A stretch of 33,111 nt of DNA from Hyaloperonospora brassicae (GCA_947650285.1 CANTFL010000546.1:1-33111); one strand, 5' to 3'; positions 21,397-31,934 are shown, counted from the first letter of the stretch. Numbers and translations: made by a program. Notes: a model not told the origin generated them from the letters alone.

Positions 21397-21458
21397 GCAG
21401 TTACTGGATATCGAACCAGTGACCTCGTGCATGGTGCTGTCACACCATACCACTTAAA
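21397..21458 (-). other. tRNA-like segment, possible SINE head
   Basis: The minus strand carries GGTTCGATATCC (21406-21417), one base longer than the Pol III B box GGTTCGANTCC, inside a T-arm-like stem ACTGG/CCAGT (21403-21420). Upstream lie CATGCACGAGGTC, reminiscent of an Ala-tRNA anticodon arm, and a D-arm-like AGTGGTATGG. The acceptor stem pairs poorly and the T-loop is one base too long, so this is not a working tRNA gene. A tRNA-derived SINE is the best guess. Confidence 0.35.
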
Positions 21459-21479
21459 GAACAAGCTCTTGTGCGAACA

Positions 21480-22221
21480 CTGATGCCATGGCGCATTCAA
21501 CAAAAATCTGGTTTGGCTACCTTCAAACAGGATATTTGACTCAGCAACTATAGACCAGGGGCGAGTCACATGAACGATGGTATCGTGACCTCGGATCAGA
21601 ACCCGTGCGCAGACCATGCTATGGTCGGCGTAAACAGACGGTGATGATTGCGGACGGCGAATCATGCTCGCATCTCAGCTGTTTCGCGCGAAGCAAAGCG
21701 AACCTCGAATTGCATTGTTAGTTCAATGGAGTGGCGCGTTGCGGGTCGTTTGACTATAGCCACGTCGCCTTCTACCAGGTGATACAAAGCAAGACACCTT
21801 GGCGCACCTTGCCGGCGTCACGTACATGTCCCTGCACCGGCTGAATGCTCAGACCGAAAAGGTGGATGTGTGATAATGGACGCGGGTGGCGATCTCATTT
21901 GCAGCGCCGTTGGATAAAACAAAGGAACGGCTGTCATGAGATCGATCATCGTCCTGTCGAAAGAACGCGTAGTAAAAGGCCATACGGTAGAGACTGCAAC
22001 GATAGAGCTGTAAGAGTCTGAGGGCGTATGAGGTCTGACATGGTCAGATGGAAGCGCTAAGGACAGCAAATGACGCGTCGCGGATGCACTACACAGCGCA
22101 AGATGCGACAAGCTACATTTTCAGCGAACGGACACTAAATAACCAAGAGGTGGCTTGAACTTTCCAGTTGCAGTGTGTTGGTACAAATATAATGAAACAA
22201 ATCGACCAAAAGCGGACTGCA
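21480..22221. other. Intergenic, no gene seen
   Basis: Frames on the minus strand (to 130 codons) have no recognisable domain, signal peptide or promoter match. Confidence 0.4.
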
Positions 22222-22226
22222 GTAAA
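22222..22226. repeat. Target-site duplication of gypsy element A (left)
   Basis: GTAAA directly before the LTR that starts at 22227. The same five bases follow the other LTR at 29960-29964. Confidence 0.7.
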
Positions 22227-22669
22227 TGTAGCGGTGCACCGACAACTACGTACTGGTCAACCAGTACGGAGTTTACTGTCACTGACTGTAGTGATAGTCA
22301 GTGCCCAGCTAGGTGTAGAACTACACAGAGGAAGGTAGAACGACTAAGGTGAAAGACTCTAGTCGTAGAAAAAGTAAAACTGTTATTAACATAATTGAGT
22401 CCTATAACTCTTGTATCTCTGTTTGTCCTGACTTAATTATACCAATGTAACTAAATGTATCGTGACGTCTAATCACCACCCATTGCGCGCGTCTAGCAGC
22501 GATTGGTGGGTTGATATCATCATGATATCAACCAATGAGTAGACCCTTCGGTCATCTTCAACAATATCATCATGCTCTGTGATATTGTTGAAAGAATATT
22601 CAACGTAATATTCTCTATCGTCAATTTCTTCTTGAAGACAATTTTCATGTAACGGACTACTCCGTTACA
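22227..22669 (-). repeat. Gypsy A 3' LTR
   Basis: Starts TGTAGCGG and ends CCGTTACA on the plus strand. It contains perfect stems: GTACTGGT/ACCAGTAC, GTGTAG/CTACAC, GTTGATATCA/TGATATCAAC, CAACAATATCA/TGATATTGTTG, AGAATATT/AATATTCT and the terminal TGTAACGGA/TCCGTTACA (22648-22669). It differs more from the 5' LTR of the same element than that LTR differs from element B. Confidence 0.93.
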
Positions 22670-22682
22670 TCACCCCTCCCTC
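22670..22682 (-). promoter_or_regulatory. Gypsy A polypurine tract
   Basis: The minus strand reads GAGGGAGGGGTGA right before the 3' LTR, the normal site for plus-strand priming. Confidence 0.8.
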
Positions 22683-22799
22683 ATCTGATGGTCACCATGT
22701 GACTATCGAAACTTTTGTGGCCACCCGTTGGATACCAACGGGACGGGGATTACTTGTTGGTCAGATTTATTCATTCTGACTTTGCCTCGCATATTTAAC

Positions 22800-24395
22800 A
22801 TGTCTATGCGGGATGACTCAAAGACGACAAAGCCTTCTGCTGCGCCCGCCTCTGCGACAGACAACTCGTCGTCTGATGCTCGTTCTTAGCCTGTAGCAGG
22901 TGTTGCTGCAGGCGCATGTGGTATCACACCTCATGCACAATGTGACCCCGAGTTAGGGGTCAGCTACTCTGGCGGGTCAGATGTGTCTGAATCGGAAAAG
23001 CCTTTAGAGGCATCGTGTTCACCAGCGACGCCTCAGTATTCGCCAAGGCCACTTCCGAACGGACGGACTCGTGAGTTGCAACACAGTCTGTTCGGCAGTG
23101 ATGATGAATATGGTGATGAGTATGATTACTCATCACCGCGATCAACTCGTGCGCCTTTGCACGAGCGATTCGACGATGGTGCGAGCCGTCGTCATATTGA
23201 CAACCGTGGTACCGGCAAAGGTACCTCTGTGAAGCGTGATAAGCTGAAGCCGTGGCGTTTTTCTGAACATCTCATCAATAGCTTGTCTCACGAGACAAGT
23301 CAACACCATCGAATACATTTATTCAATGCGAGTGAGCTTACTGGCTTGAGTTCCAGCGCGAAGAACTTTCGCGCTGAAGAAGACTTTTGTCTCGATGTCT
23401 TTCTTAGACATCGACGGTACAACGGCAACCAAAAGCGTGACAAGGCCTCGATTTTGGCTTCGTGGAACGCGTTCGTCCAAAACGTGAAGAATATTGGACG
23501 AGAAGGGTGGCTCAAGAAATTTGAGGCATTACGCTTCAAGTTCGAAAAGCGAACGCCAACCGGTGCCAGGTACCGGTTGCATCGTTTATCTAGTGAGACC
23601 AACATTCCATGGGTCACTTGGGGAGATCATTGTTCGAGTTGTGTTGACAACTCGTAACGTGCACATAGGGACGTGTATTCCCTAAGTTCGCCCTGGAGAA
23701 GGTCACACATCTCGGCTGAGATGCGGGACGCGATTGAAAATTTGAAATTCGTCTACAAGCGCCTAGGGCGCGTGTTTACCGATGGGCCCTCGGAACTATC
23801 AGATGAGTCTCGTCATACTGGTGGACGAGACCTTCAACGTCAGTCATCAGCTGAGATCGAAGTTCCTAGCTGTCATACGATGGTGGGTACCCACGCCAGC
23901 GGACAAGGTAACTTGTCCGCTCCCCATTCTTCACGCGGATGCACAAGATACGCCCCACGTGAAAGCTTCGACCACCGTGATAATCCACCAGTGGTTCCGG
24001 TGGCGGTGAAAAGACAAGGTCCGGCTCAACCGCCGGGCCTGCAGGAGACTTTGGGTAACCATTGGCGTTACCTGACCGAGTTGAGGGCGGACGTCGATCA
24101 CGAATACGATCTTTGGCACGACATGCTGGCGACCGTACGACGTCTCCATACGGATCTGGAGAAATACCGATCGGATTTCGCGTTCTTTCAACTCGAGTGC
24201 GAACGCGAGAAGCACCGTTTGCGCGACGAGCTAGAGGCGGTTCGTCGCGAGACTGCGTCGCTGAAGGACCAACTTGAGTGTTTGGTCCGTGATCACAAGA
24301 ATCTGTTGGGGATTCTTGAGCGTGCCGGCTGTCTCCGTTCTCGCAAGAGGCCTCGTACTGATAGTACGGGCGGAGACGACAAACATAAAACGTAG
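22800..24395 (+). pseudogene. Opposite-strand accessory ORF in gypsy A, ~530 codons with two stops
   Basis: Runs on the strand opposite to gag-pol, from ATG at 22800 to TAG at 24393-24395 in a single frame, interrupted only by TAG at 22887-22889 and TAA at 23655-23657. The first ~150 residues are Ser/Pro-rich and acidic (DDEYGDEYDYSS). A middle part of about 120 residues is rich in Trp, Phe and basic residues (from KPWRFSEHLI to FEALRFKFEK) and looks folded. The last ~100 residues are a likely coiled coil with regular Leu spacing (from YLTELRADVD to LLGILERAG), followed by a basic RSRKRPR stretch like a nuclear-localisation signal. Its 3' part overlaps the chromodomain frame on the other strand. 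I do not recognise a family. A DNA- or RNA-binding accessory protein is conceivable. Length and composition argue for a real gene that is now broken. Confidence 0.55.
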
Positions 24396-24429
24396 GATGC
24401 GTGCGCATCCTGCGAGGCAACTCAATCGT
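23866..24429 (-). pseudogene. pol: Gypsy A integrase C-terminal chromodomain region
   Basis: The frame carries the integrase C-terminal block (PRRMRTHPTFYVCRLRPY), a variable Pro/Arg-rich linker, then a chromodomain (GGRSFHVGRIL, then TSYLVRWRGYPPSYDS). It stops at TAG 23866-23868 exactly where chromodomains normally have Trp-Glu, so the aromatic cage residue is lost to a stop. TAA at 24430-24432 separates it from the upstream integrase. In related elements this domain targets integration to modified chromatin. Confidence 0.85.
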
Positions 24430-25571
24430 TTATGCATTGCCCTTGCGGTGCAACACACGAAAAAGATCAATGTATTTCGGCTGTAATTTACTACTGCCGA
24501 CATTAGTGACTACATGTCCAGGTAAGTTTACCGTAGACAGTAGTACTAGGTCATTAACTTTAAATGAAAGAACATTTGCTCTTCCATTCTTGTCTGCGTT
24601 CCGTTTCTGGCGGTCCACCGCATTTGCGATGGAGTCCTGAACGAAACGGACTACCGCCTCCCGAGTCAGCAGGAAGTTCTCTGCTGACTCGTTGTTTTGT
24701 CTTTCAGGGCGCTTCGTGCGCACTGCTAAGATGTTCTTCTCTTCTTCAGCGAGGGTGTCCACTTCCTCGCTGAAATAATCGTTTACGATACTGAATATCC
24801 AGGCATTGTCATCATTGTCTGAAGTAGCAGCAGCGTCATTGCTACTGCTATGATCAACTTCTTCGATGTCGACATTATCGACATTGACATCGAACGTATC
24901 GGCATGTGCGATGATACGTGATGAGCAAGAGTCCAAACGGTTTTTGGTCAAGCGAGTCCCTCCCCCCATTAACCCAGAGTCACTCTGTATAATGGCGGGA
25001 ATACGTGGGTGGCTTAAGCCATTCACGTAGAATGGTGTATGCGTTGTTGACGCATGCACGGAATTGTTGATGGCAAATTCGACCATCGGCAAGAACTCAC
25101 TCCAATATGAAAAGGAGTGGACGTATCCTCGAAGAATTTCTTCGGGGACACGATTTGCACGTTCCGTCCGACCATCTGTTTCGGGATGGCAACATGTGGA
25201 CATCTTTAATCGGGTTCCGAGTGAACAGAACACGGATTGCCAAAACTCCGCCGTGAACCGAAAGTAACGGTCGGACACGAGTTCACGGGGTAATCCGTGA
25301 AGTCGAACACTGTGTCGATGAATACACGCGCACAGCCGTGTGCAGTGATCCATTCAGAGACTGCAGCAAGATGCACCATCTTGCTGAAACGATCCACAAA
25401 CACAAGAATACCATTATTCTTGTGAGAGTCTTCGGGGAACCTGAATACAAAGTACATGGAAACGGACTCCCAACACTCTGCCGAGACAGGCAGAGGTTGT
25501 AGTGGCGCACGGGATGAAGGGCTAGGCTTCACCCGTTGACAGACTTTGCAAGAACGACTGTACTTGCGCAC
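24430..25571 (-). pseudogene. pol: Gypsy A integrase (frameshifted, catalytic Asp lost)
   Basis: Two frames cover it. 25206-25571 has the zinc-finger end (SCKVCQRVKP) and the start of the core, where the usual first catalytic Asp (MDF) is Tyr at 25452-25454. 24430-25353 has the second Asp block (LVSDRYFRF), the Glu block (NRVPEEIL), and an acidic insertion before the GSSKLQPKY block. The frame change lies near 25300. The N-terminal zinc-binding part upstream (25580-25690) is also shifted and carries stops. This copy cannot give active integrase. Confidence 0.85.
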
Positions 25572-25606
25572 GAACTGATCCTACCGGGGCCAGTAAAAGT
25601 TACGAC

Positions 25607-26644
25607 TTACCGTAAGGTAGGTATTTTATCTACCACGATGTCCGCCTGAGGGCGCATCGTGACATTTGAACATAATGCGCAAACACAATCATCATGATCG
25701 GGAACGACGATGCGAGGTGTATCGTCGGCAACTGCTGTGTAGTACAGCAGGCCATTGCGAGTCGTATACCGATCCAACGAGGAACGGTATAGAGCCGGTA
25801 AATCCGACAAGGATTTCCGGAATGGGTTCGCAAGGTGACCCATCAAACGAAGGAGAATCATATCTCCTTCGTATGCCTTCTGCACGTCACCAAGTAAAGG
25901 CGATGACAGCACATTGACTGACAGTGCCGCAACAGTGGGCAAGGCCTCACTTTTTGCGCGTGTTGTCGGCTCGGAATCGGGCCGACGTGATAGCGCATCA
26001 GCGACGACGTTAAGTCGTCCTGGCTTATACTCCACGGAGAAGTTGTACTCCGCGAAGAAAGACAGCCACCTCGCCATTCGTTGCGAGGGGTGTGAACTGT
26101 TTACGGCCGTGCGTAGTGACGCATGGTCCGTATATACGATGAACGGTCTATCTCCGAGGAGATAGACGCGGAACTTGGCCAGTGCGTACTTTATGGCAAG
26201 GAGTTCCTTGTCATGCACTGGGTAACTGCGTTCAGCTGGTTGCAGCTGACGCGATTGATAGTAGAAGACGCGATCTGCGCCGTCTGTGTCATACTGCATC
26301 AACGCACAGCCGATAGCAAAATCGCTGGCGTCACAGACCACATGAAAAGGTCTGTCCTGATCTGAAATCGCCAAGATGGGCGATTGCTTCAAGCTTTTTT
26401 TGATGCTTTCAAAGGAACGCTGACAGTCAGCGTTCCATGGCCAATTCACATCTTTCTTGAGCAAGCAAGAAAGATGAACAGTCATCTCAGCGTAATTGCG
26501 CGAGTACTTGTGTAAGTACGCCGCTAAGCCAAGGAATTTACGAAGTCTCTTGACATCGACTGGCACTGACCAGTTGGTGATTGCCTTGATCTTTTCGGGA
26601 TCAGGGCTTACGCCGTGTTTAACCACGATGCACCCAAGAAGTGG
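25607..26644 (-). pseudogene. pol: Gypsy A reverse transcriptase connection and RNase H region
   Basis: Open from just after the stop at 26645 to 25607. It begins with the RT thumb (LGCIVVKHGVSPDPEK), then RNase H of the RT_RNaseH type: DASDFAIG (catalytic Asp), HDKELLAIKYAL (Glu), VYTDHASL (Asp), NVVADALSRRP. The last ~25 codons run out of frame relative to integrase, which marks a frameshift near 25690. Confidence 0.9.
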
Positions 26645-27307
26645 TTATTCGCTTGCCGCGAATATACACTTCTTGAGAATTGCGTACAACTTATGCGCAA
26701 GCATAAGTTGAAAGACTTGACGAACATGTGTTCTGGGGACCTTTACGTCCGTCTTTCCATCCATAGCCCGGCTATGGACGAACACATCGTCGAAGTAACT
26801 CGGTGCGAAGTCTTGCACCGGTCTCAACAGATTTGTAACACATCTGTTGAATGTTGCAGGGGCATTACTCAGCCCCTGTGGTATCACTAGCCACTCCCAC
26901 AGCATAACGCAGGGGGTGCTCACTGCTGTGTACGGTATGTCCCGTTCACGCATGAGGATCTGATAGAATCCGTCCATCAGATACATGGACGAGAAGATCG
27001 TACTGTTTGACATAACATCTATGATTACGTCCTTCCTCGGTATCGGCGTCTGAGCCGGTACCGTTGCAGCATTCAACTTGTTGGATGCGTGCACTATCCT
27101 CCATCCTCCTGTGGCCTTTCGCACACAGAAGGTCGGAGAGCTGTGAGGGGAAGTTGATTCCCTCATATGGCCCGCTGCTAAGCGATCGTCAAAGAACTTG
27201 TCGATCGCTAGTACTTGTTCACGAGGCAGTGGCCACTGCTTCATGACACAGTACTTCGAGCCCGGTTTGAGCTCGATCTCGTGTCGAGTGCCTTTGTCCT
27301 TAGGCAA
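26645..27307 (-). pseudogene. pol: Gypsy A reverse transcriptase palm/fingers
   Basis: Ty3-type RT. Motifs in order: KQWPLPREQ, SSPTFCVRKATGGWRIVH, the first catalytic block FSSMYLMDGFYQI, PQGLSNAPATFNR, and the active site YFDDVFVHS with both Asp present. TAA at 26645-26647 cuts the thumb; the same frame continues downstream. TAG (27308-27310 region) stops the frame just upstream, as in element B. Confidence 0.9.
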
Positions 27308-27508
27308 CTAGCACGGCACGGATTCAGGGAATGCATCCTTGAATTCGATCAAATCCTTATACAAAGGATTTGCCTGGAGCGACGTCCAGGATTGAGACGT
27401 GTATCGCTCAATCCGAGTCTTCTCATCGATGACGCTCTCGTCCATCGATGAACTGCTGAGAACCCTCTCGGTCTCAGTAAACACCGTTGCCGACCGAATA
27501 TCGGTAAC

Positions 27509-28303
27509 TTACTCGTCCTCCGCGACGAGTACACAGATCTGCTTGAATTTGCCACTGCGCAGATCACGCAAGAACCGTTTCGGTTCTAGCGTTGACAATT
27601 GAGTTATCTCCGAAGTTAGTTTCGGAGGTACAACCAGATCAAGCGTGTAAGCGCCTACGCTTAATCCATCATTAACCAAGACATTCACTGTCTCGATTAC
27701 TTCCTGGGAAGTCACATCCACAGGGTCCAGGAGAGCTTTCTCCACAATGTAGTGATCATCTACATTGTGTTCTTGTACAGTCGTGCTAGCGACCGTACCA
27801 CGAGTGAGGACATCGCACTCGCTCGTAGTACACCCACGCAAATGTGGGCGTTTCAAGACATTCTTCAGATCGTCATCTAAGGAACAAGTAGCAGGTATCG
27901 TAACTGATCGATGCTGCCAGCTCACCCTTGGCTCGTATCTCCTGAGCCAAGGTAGTCCTAGAATGACATCAAACTTGTCATCCAGGTCGAGTACGATGAA
28001 ATCATCATCTTACTGTTCGCCTTTTAACGTGTAGTGGATTCCGACTACGCGTTTCTTCACATTGATCGATGCGCCTGTCGCTAGTCGCACCGTCATTCTC
28101 GTTGGAGGGATATCCCGCTCCACGAAGTTGAAACTTCCTGCCTCTAGCGACTGGCGACGAACAAAATTGTTCGACGCCCCACAGTCAACCAGGGCGCGAA
28201 GTGACAAGTACTTTGTCACTTCCAACATCAAGGTGATGAGGAACACCTCATCACCAAGTGCAGAGACACACAAGGACTGCGTGTCGAGAGAAACCTTCGT
28301 CAA
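27509..28303 (-). pseudogene. pol: Gypsy A aspartic protease and linker
   Basis: Retropepsin motif DCGASNNFVRR near the middle of 28010-28303, with Cys in place of the more usual Ser or Thr after the catalytic Asp. TAA at 28010-28012 interrupts; the frame continues with FDVILGLPWL, the second conserved protease block, and runs to TAA at 27509-27511. The stops are shared with element B. Confidence 0.85.
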
Positions 28304-28353
28304 GAGATTTGCAAATTATCTTGATGTTGCTGGATCAGTAGGGCACTCCGCCC

Positions 28354-29468
28354 CTACTGACCCCGACCATTTTTTGATGGTTGGTCTCGCTGTTGCGGCT
28401 TTGCAACAGCATCGGACCCTTGCCCTCCAGTTCTTCTTACTGGTGGACGATTACTACGCTCAGCACCGCGAGGTCCTGAGCGGGGGATACTGCATTCATA
28501 TGCGTAGTGTCCCAGTTTATGACAGCGATGGCATCTCACCGATCACTTGTCATTCGCAGGGCGAGGTTTCTCGCCCTCGACATTACAGAGGTCCATTGGC
28601 TCTGGACCTCCGACGCTGATCGTCTCTGCGGACGAAAGGGGGTCAGCGTAGTGTGAGCCTGTCTCACACTAAAGTCTCCCTGCTCCGCGTCGAAGATTGC
28701 TTCGGAGAGCGTCTTTAGCTCTCCGCGGAACAGGTGGTCCCTGACGGGACCATCGGACAGCCCTTGAATGAATATTGTGATCAACACAAATTCACTCACA
28801 GGGTTCACTACCATGCAGCTTGCAAGGTAGCGTACGTGCTGAGCGTAAGCGTGAACCTTACGCTTACCCTGTTTGATTCCGAGGAGTTCAGATAGTGTCC
28901 TGGACTCTGCCCTGGGAGGCTCAAACGTCTCGCTGAGTAGGGTCTTGAAGATCCTCAACGACCCAAACACGTTTGGGTCGTGCAACTTGAGATTCAGGGC
29001 ACAATTTCTGTCGTCCCCTGCCAAGTACGACTGAGTGAATTCAACTTGCATTCGCTCATAGTCGATGCGACGGGCCTCGATGGCATCGTCGACTTCGACG
29101 AACCATCTCAACAGGGAGTCGTCCTCGACTCCGTGATACTTGTAGATTTCTAGCTTTAGAGACCCCGGTCGACGCTCCCGTGTCGATTGTGCGGACTGGG
29201 ACTGTCTCAGTTCTTCGTTCCGCTGGTGATCTTGTTGTTGAAGCAAGGTCATCTGCGCTCGCAACTCATCAAGTTATCGTTGCAAGAACTTGCTAATGAC
29301 GGAATGCTGCTAGTCTCTATCCCTTGTGGATAGCATGGCCCAGATAGCTTCTTCGCCAACGGTCAAACTCATTCGTTTGATCGCACTCCATTCGATATCG
29401 CTGAAATGGGAGTATCTTTCACGGGTTCCGTGAAATCTGTCGCCTTCGACTTCGTCCAACAAGTTCAT
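28354..29468 (-). pseudogene. gag: Gypsy A gag (stops and a frameshift)
   Basis: Starts at ATG 29466-29468. It has the retrotransposon Gag core (KLEIYKYHGVEDDSLLRWF through FIQGLSDGP) and a zinc knuckle (CHRCHKLGHYAYEC, C-x2-C-x4-H-x4-C). Stops equivalent to those in element B lie before the core and before the knuckle. In addition one T is missing from a T-run near 28635, which shifts the frame only in this copy. Confidence 0.88.
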
Positions 29469-29507
29469 GTTGGGCGATGCGAGTGTGGTCCTTAAACGGA
29501 CTACAAA

Positions 29508-29516
29508 GTTCTACCA
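29508..29516 (-). promoter_or_regulatory. Candidate primer-binding site of gypsy A
   Basis: Two bases after the 5' LTR the minus strand reads TGGTAGAAC. TGG is the complement of a tRNA CCA end, and the two-base gap is common in gypsy elements. The tRNA is not identified. Element B has the same at 30771-30779. Confidence 0.45.
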
Positions 29517-29518
29517 GG

Positions 29519-29959
29519 TGTAACGGGGCACCGACAACTACGTACTGGTCAACCAGTACGGAGTTTACTATCGCTGACTGTATTGATAGTCAGTGCCCAG
29601 CTAGGTGTAGAACTACACAGAGGAAGGTAGAACGACTAAGGTGAAAGACTCTAGTCGTAGAAAAAGTAAAACTGTTATTAACATAATTGAGTCCTATAAC
29701 TCTTGTATCTCTGTTTGTCCTGACTTAATTATACTAATGTAACTAAATGTATCGTGACGTCTACTCACCACCCGTTGCGCGCGTCTAGCAGCGATTTGTG
29801 GGTTGACATCATCACGATATCAACCAATGAGTAGACCCTTCGGTCATCTTCAACAATATCATCATGCTCTGTGATATTGTTGAAAGAATATTCAACGTAA
29901 TATTCTTTTTTGGATTTTCTTCGTAATGACAATATTATGTAACGGGCTAACCCGTTACA
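29519..29959 (-). repeat. Gypsy A 5' LTR
   Basis: Starts TGTAACGG and ends CCGTTACA on the plus strand. The terminal stem is TGTAACGGG/CCCGTTACA (29938-29959). It contains the 11-bp stem CAACAATATCA/TGATATTGTTG (29851-29882). Confidence 0.93.
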
Positions 29960-29964
29960 GTAAA
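29960..29964. repeat. Target-site duplication of gypsy element A (right)
   Basis: GTAAA directly after the LTR that ends at 29959; matches 22222-22226. Confidence 0.7.
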
Positions 29965-30326
29965 GCGGAGGAACGTCGTCATCCAACCAAGCCAAAACGA
30001 CCCAGAAGAGACAGAGTCTAAACCCATAGTTGCACACCTTTGGACTGCTAACGAGTTACTTGGCCTGCTGGCTCCTGTATACTTTCAGCACGTGCGAAAA
30101 GGCTTGAGATAAACCTTCTTCTCTTTTTCATGTAAGTTATATTACTAGAAAAGTTGTAATTATGCATTGGCGAGACAGTGTCTCTCTCCTTCTAGATGAT
30201 TATGCTCCGTCTTATGTCACGCATACAATGAATCTTGCTAATGTTCAGGTAACCCCTTTCACAGGAAAAGTAGACACGGTCTAGTCGATTGATATTGGTG
30301 CTATTTTACAGTAAAGCGGCGTTAGC
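29965..30326. other. Spacer between the two head-to-head gypsy elements, no gene seen
   Basis: About 360 bp of unrelated sequence. A 14-bp direct repeat (TTACAGTAAAGCGG) lies at 29955-29968, spanning the edge of element A, and again at 30306-30319, just before element B. No gene, promoter or tRNA was recognised. Confidence 0.6.
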
Positions 30327-30768
30327 TGCAACGGGGTAGCCCGTTACATGATATTGTCACTAAGGATAAAATCCTAAAAAAGAATATTACGTTGAATATT
30401 CTTTCAACAATATCACAGAGCATGATGATATTGTTGAAGATGACCGAAGGGTCTACTCATTGGTTGATATCGTGATGATGTCAACCCATAAATCGCTGCT
30501 AGACGCGCGCAACGGGTGGTGAGTAGACGTCACGATACATTTAGTTACATTAGTATAATTAAGTCAGGACAAACAGAGATACAAGAGTTATAGGACTCAA
30601 TTATGTTAATAACAGTTTTACTTTTTCTACGACTAGAGTCTTTCACCTTAGTCGTTATACCTTCCTCTGTGTAGTTCTACACCTAGCTGGGCACTGACTA
30701 TCAATACAGTCAGCGATAGTAAACTCCGTACTGGTTGACCAGTACGTAGTTGTCGGTGCCCCGTTACA
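30327..30768 (+). repeat. Gypsy B 5' LTR
   Basis: 442 bp, reverse complement of 29519-29959 with only a few substitutions. It keeps the 11-bp and 8-bp internal stems. The terminal stem has one mismatch (TGCAACGGG against CCCGTTACA). Confidence 0.93.
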
Positions 30769-30818
30769 CCTGGTAGAACTTTGTAGTCCGTTTAAGGACC
30801 ACACTCGCATCGCCCAAC

Positions 30819-31934
30819 ATGAACTTGTTGGACGAAGTCGAAGGCGACAGATTTCACGGAACCCGTGAAAGATACTCCCATTTCAGCGATATCGAATGGA
30901 GTGCGATCAAACGAATGAGTTTGACCGTTGGCGAAGAAGCTATCTGGGCCATGCTATCCACAAGGGATAGAGACTAGCAGCATTCCGTCATTAGCAAGTT
31001 CTTGCAACGATAACTTGATGAGTTGCGAGCGCAGATGACCTTGCTTCAACAACAAGATCACCAGCGGAACGAAGAACTGAGACAGTCCCAGTCCGCACAA
31101 TCGACACGGGAGCGTCGACCGGGGTCTCTAAAGCTAGAAATCTACAAGTATCACGGAGTCGAGGACGACTCCCTGTTGAGATGGTTCGTCGAAGTCGACG
31201 ATGCCATCGAGGCCCGTCGCATCGACTATGAGCGAATGCAAGTTGAATTCACTCAGTCGTACTTGGCAGGGGACGACAGAAATTGGGCCCTGAATCTCAA
31301 GTTGCACGACCCAAACGTGTTTGGGTCGTTGAGGATCTTCAAGACCCTACTCAGCGAGACGTTTGAGCCTCCCAGGGCAGAGTCCAGGACACTATCTGAA
31401 CTCCTCGGAATCAAACAGGGTAAGCGTAAGGTTCACGCTTACGCTCAGCACGTACGCTACCTTGCAAGCTGCATGGTAGTGAACCCTGTGAGTGAATTTG
31501 TGTTGATCACAATATTCATTCAAGGGCTGTCCGATGGTCCCGTCAGGGACCACCTGTTCCGCGGAGAGCTAAAGACGCTCTCCGAAGCAATCTTCGACGC
31601 GGAGCAGGGAGACTTTAGTGTGAGACAGGCTCACACTACGCTGACCCCCTTTTCGTCCGCAGAGACGATCAGCGTCGGAGGTCCAGAGCCAATGGACCTC
31701 TGTAATGTCGAGGGCGAGAAACCTCGCCCTGCGAATGACAAGTGATCGGTGAGATGCCATCGCTGTCATAAACTGGGACACTACGCATATGAATGCAGTA
31801 TCCCCCGCTCAGGACCTCGCGGTGCTGAGCGTAGTAATCGTCCACCAGTAAGAAGAACTGGAGGGCAAGGGTCCGATGCTGTTGCAAAGCCGCAACAGCG
31901 AGACCAACCATCAAAAAATGGTCGGGGTCAGTAG
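30819..31934 (+). pseudogene. gag: Gypsy B gag (three in-frame stops)
   Basis: One frame from ATG 30819 to TAG 31932-31934, interrupted by TAG 30975-30977, TAA 31011-31013 and TGA 31743-31745. The core is open from 31014 to 31742 (about 240 codons). The zinc knuckle CHRCHKLGHYAYEC follows the TGA by a few codons. The protein would be the capsid/nucleocapsid of the element. The upstream part begins MNLLDEVEGD. The same three stops are present in element A. Confidence 0.88.

Larger units (their letters stand above)
22227..29959 (-). mobile_element. Ty3/gypsy chromodomain retrotransposon, copy A (full length, decayed)
   Basis: A 7733-bp minus-strand element with LTRs of 443 and 441 bp and 5-bp target duplication GTAAA. 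The order gag, protease, reverse transcriptase, RNase H, integrase, chromodomain is that of the Ty3/gypsy chromovirus-like group. About 1.2 kb between the chromodomain and the 3' LTR is occupied by an opposite-strand ORF. The pol frame has several stops and frameshifts and the first integrase catalytic Asp is Tyr, so it is not autonomous. The whole element is packed with perfect short inverted repeats (see findings). Confidence 0.95.

Noticed and set aside
21273..21665. 130-codon minus-strand frame
   Set aside because: It covers the tRNA-like segment and has no recognisable domain; more likely repeat sequence than a gene.
28062..28619. 185-codon plus-strand frame opposite gypsy A gag/protease (and its twin at 31669-32226)
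   Set aside because: It is opposite to clear gag and protease motifs, has no recognisable layout, and stem-rich DNA tends to leave the opposite strand open. Unlike 22800-24395 it is fully explained by the other strand.
29765..30037. 90-codon minus-strand frame across the gypsy A LTR edge
   Set aside because: It spans the LTR end and spacer, so it is a chance frame over an insertion junction.
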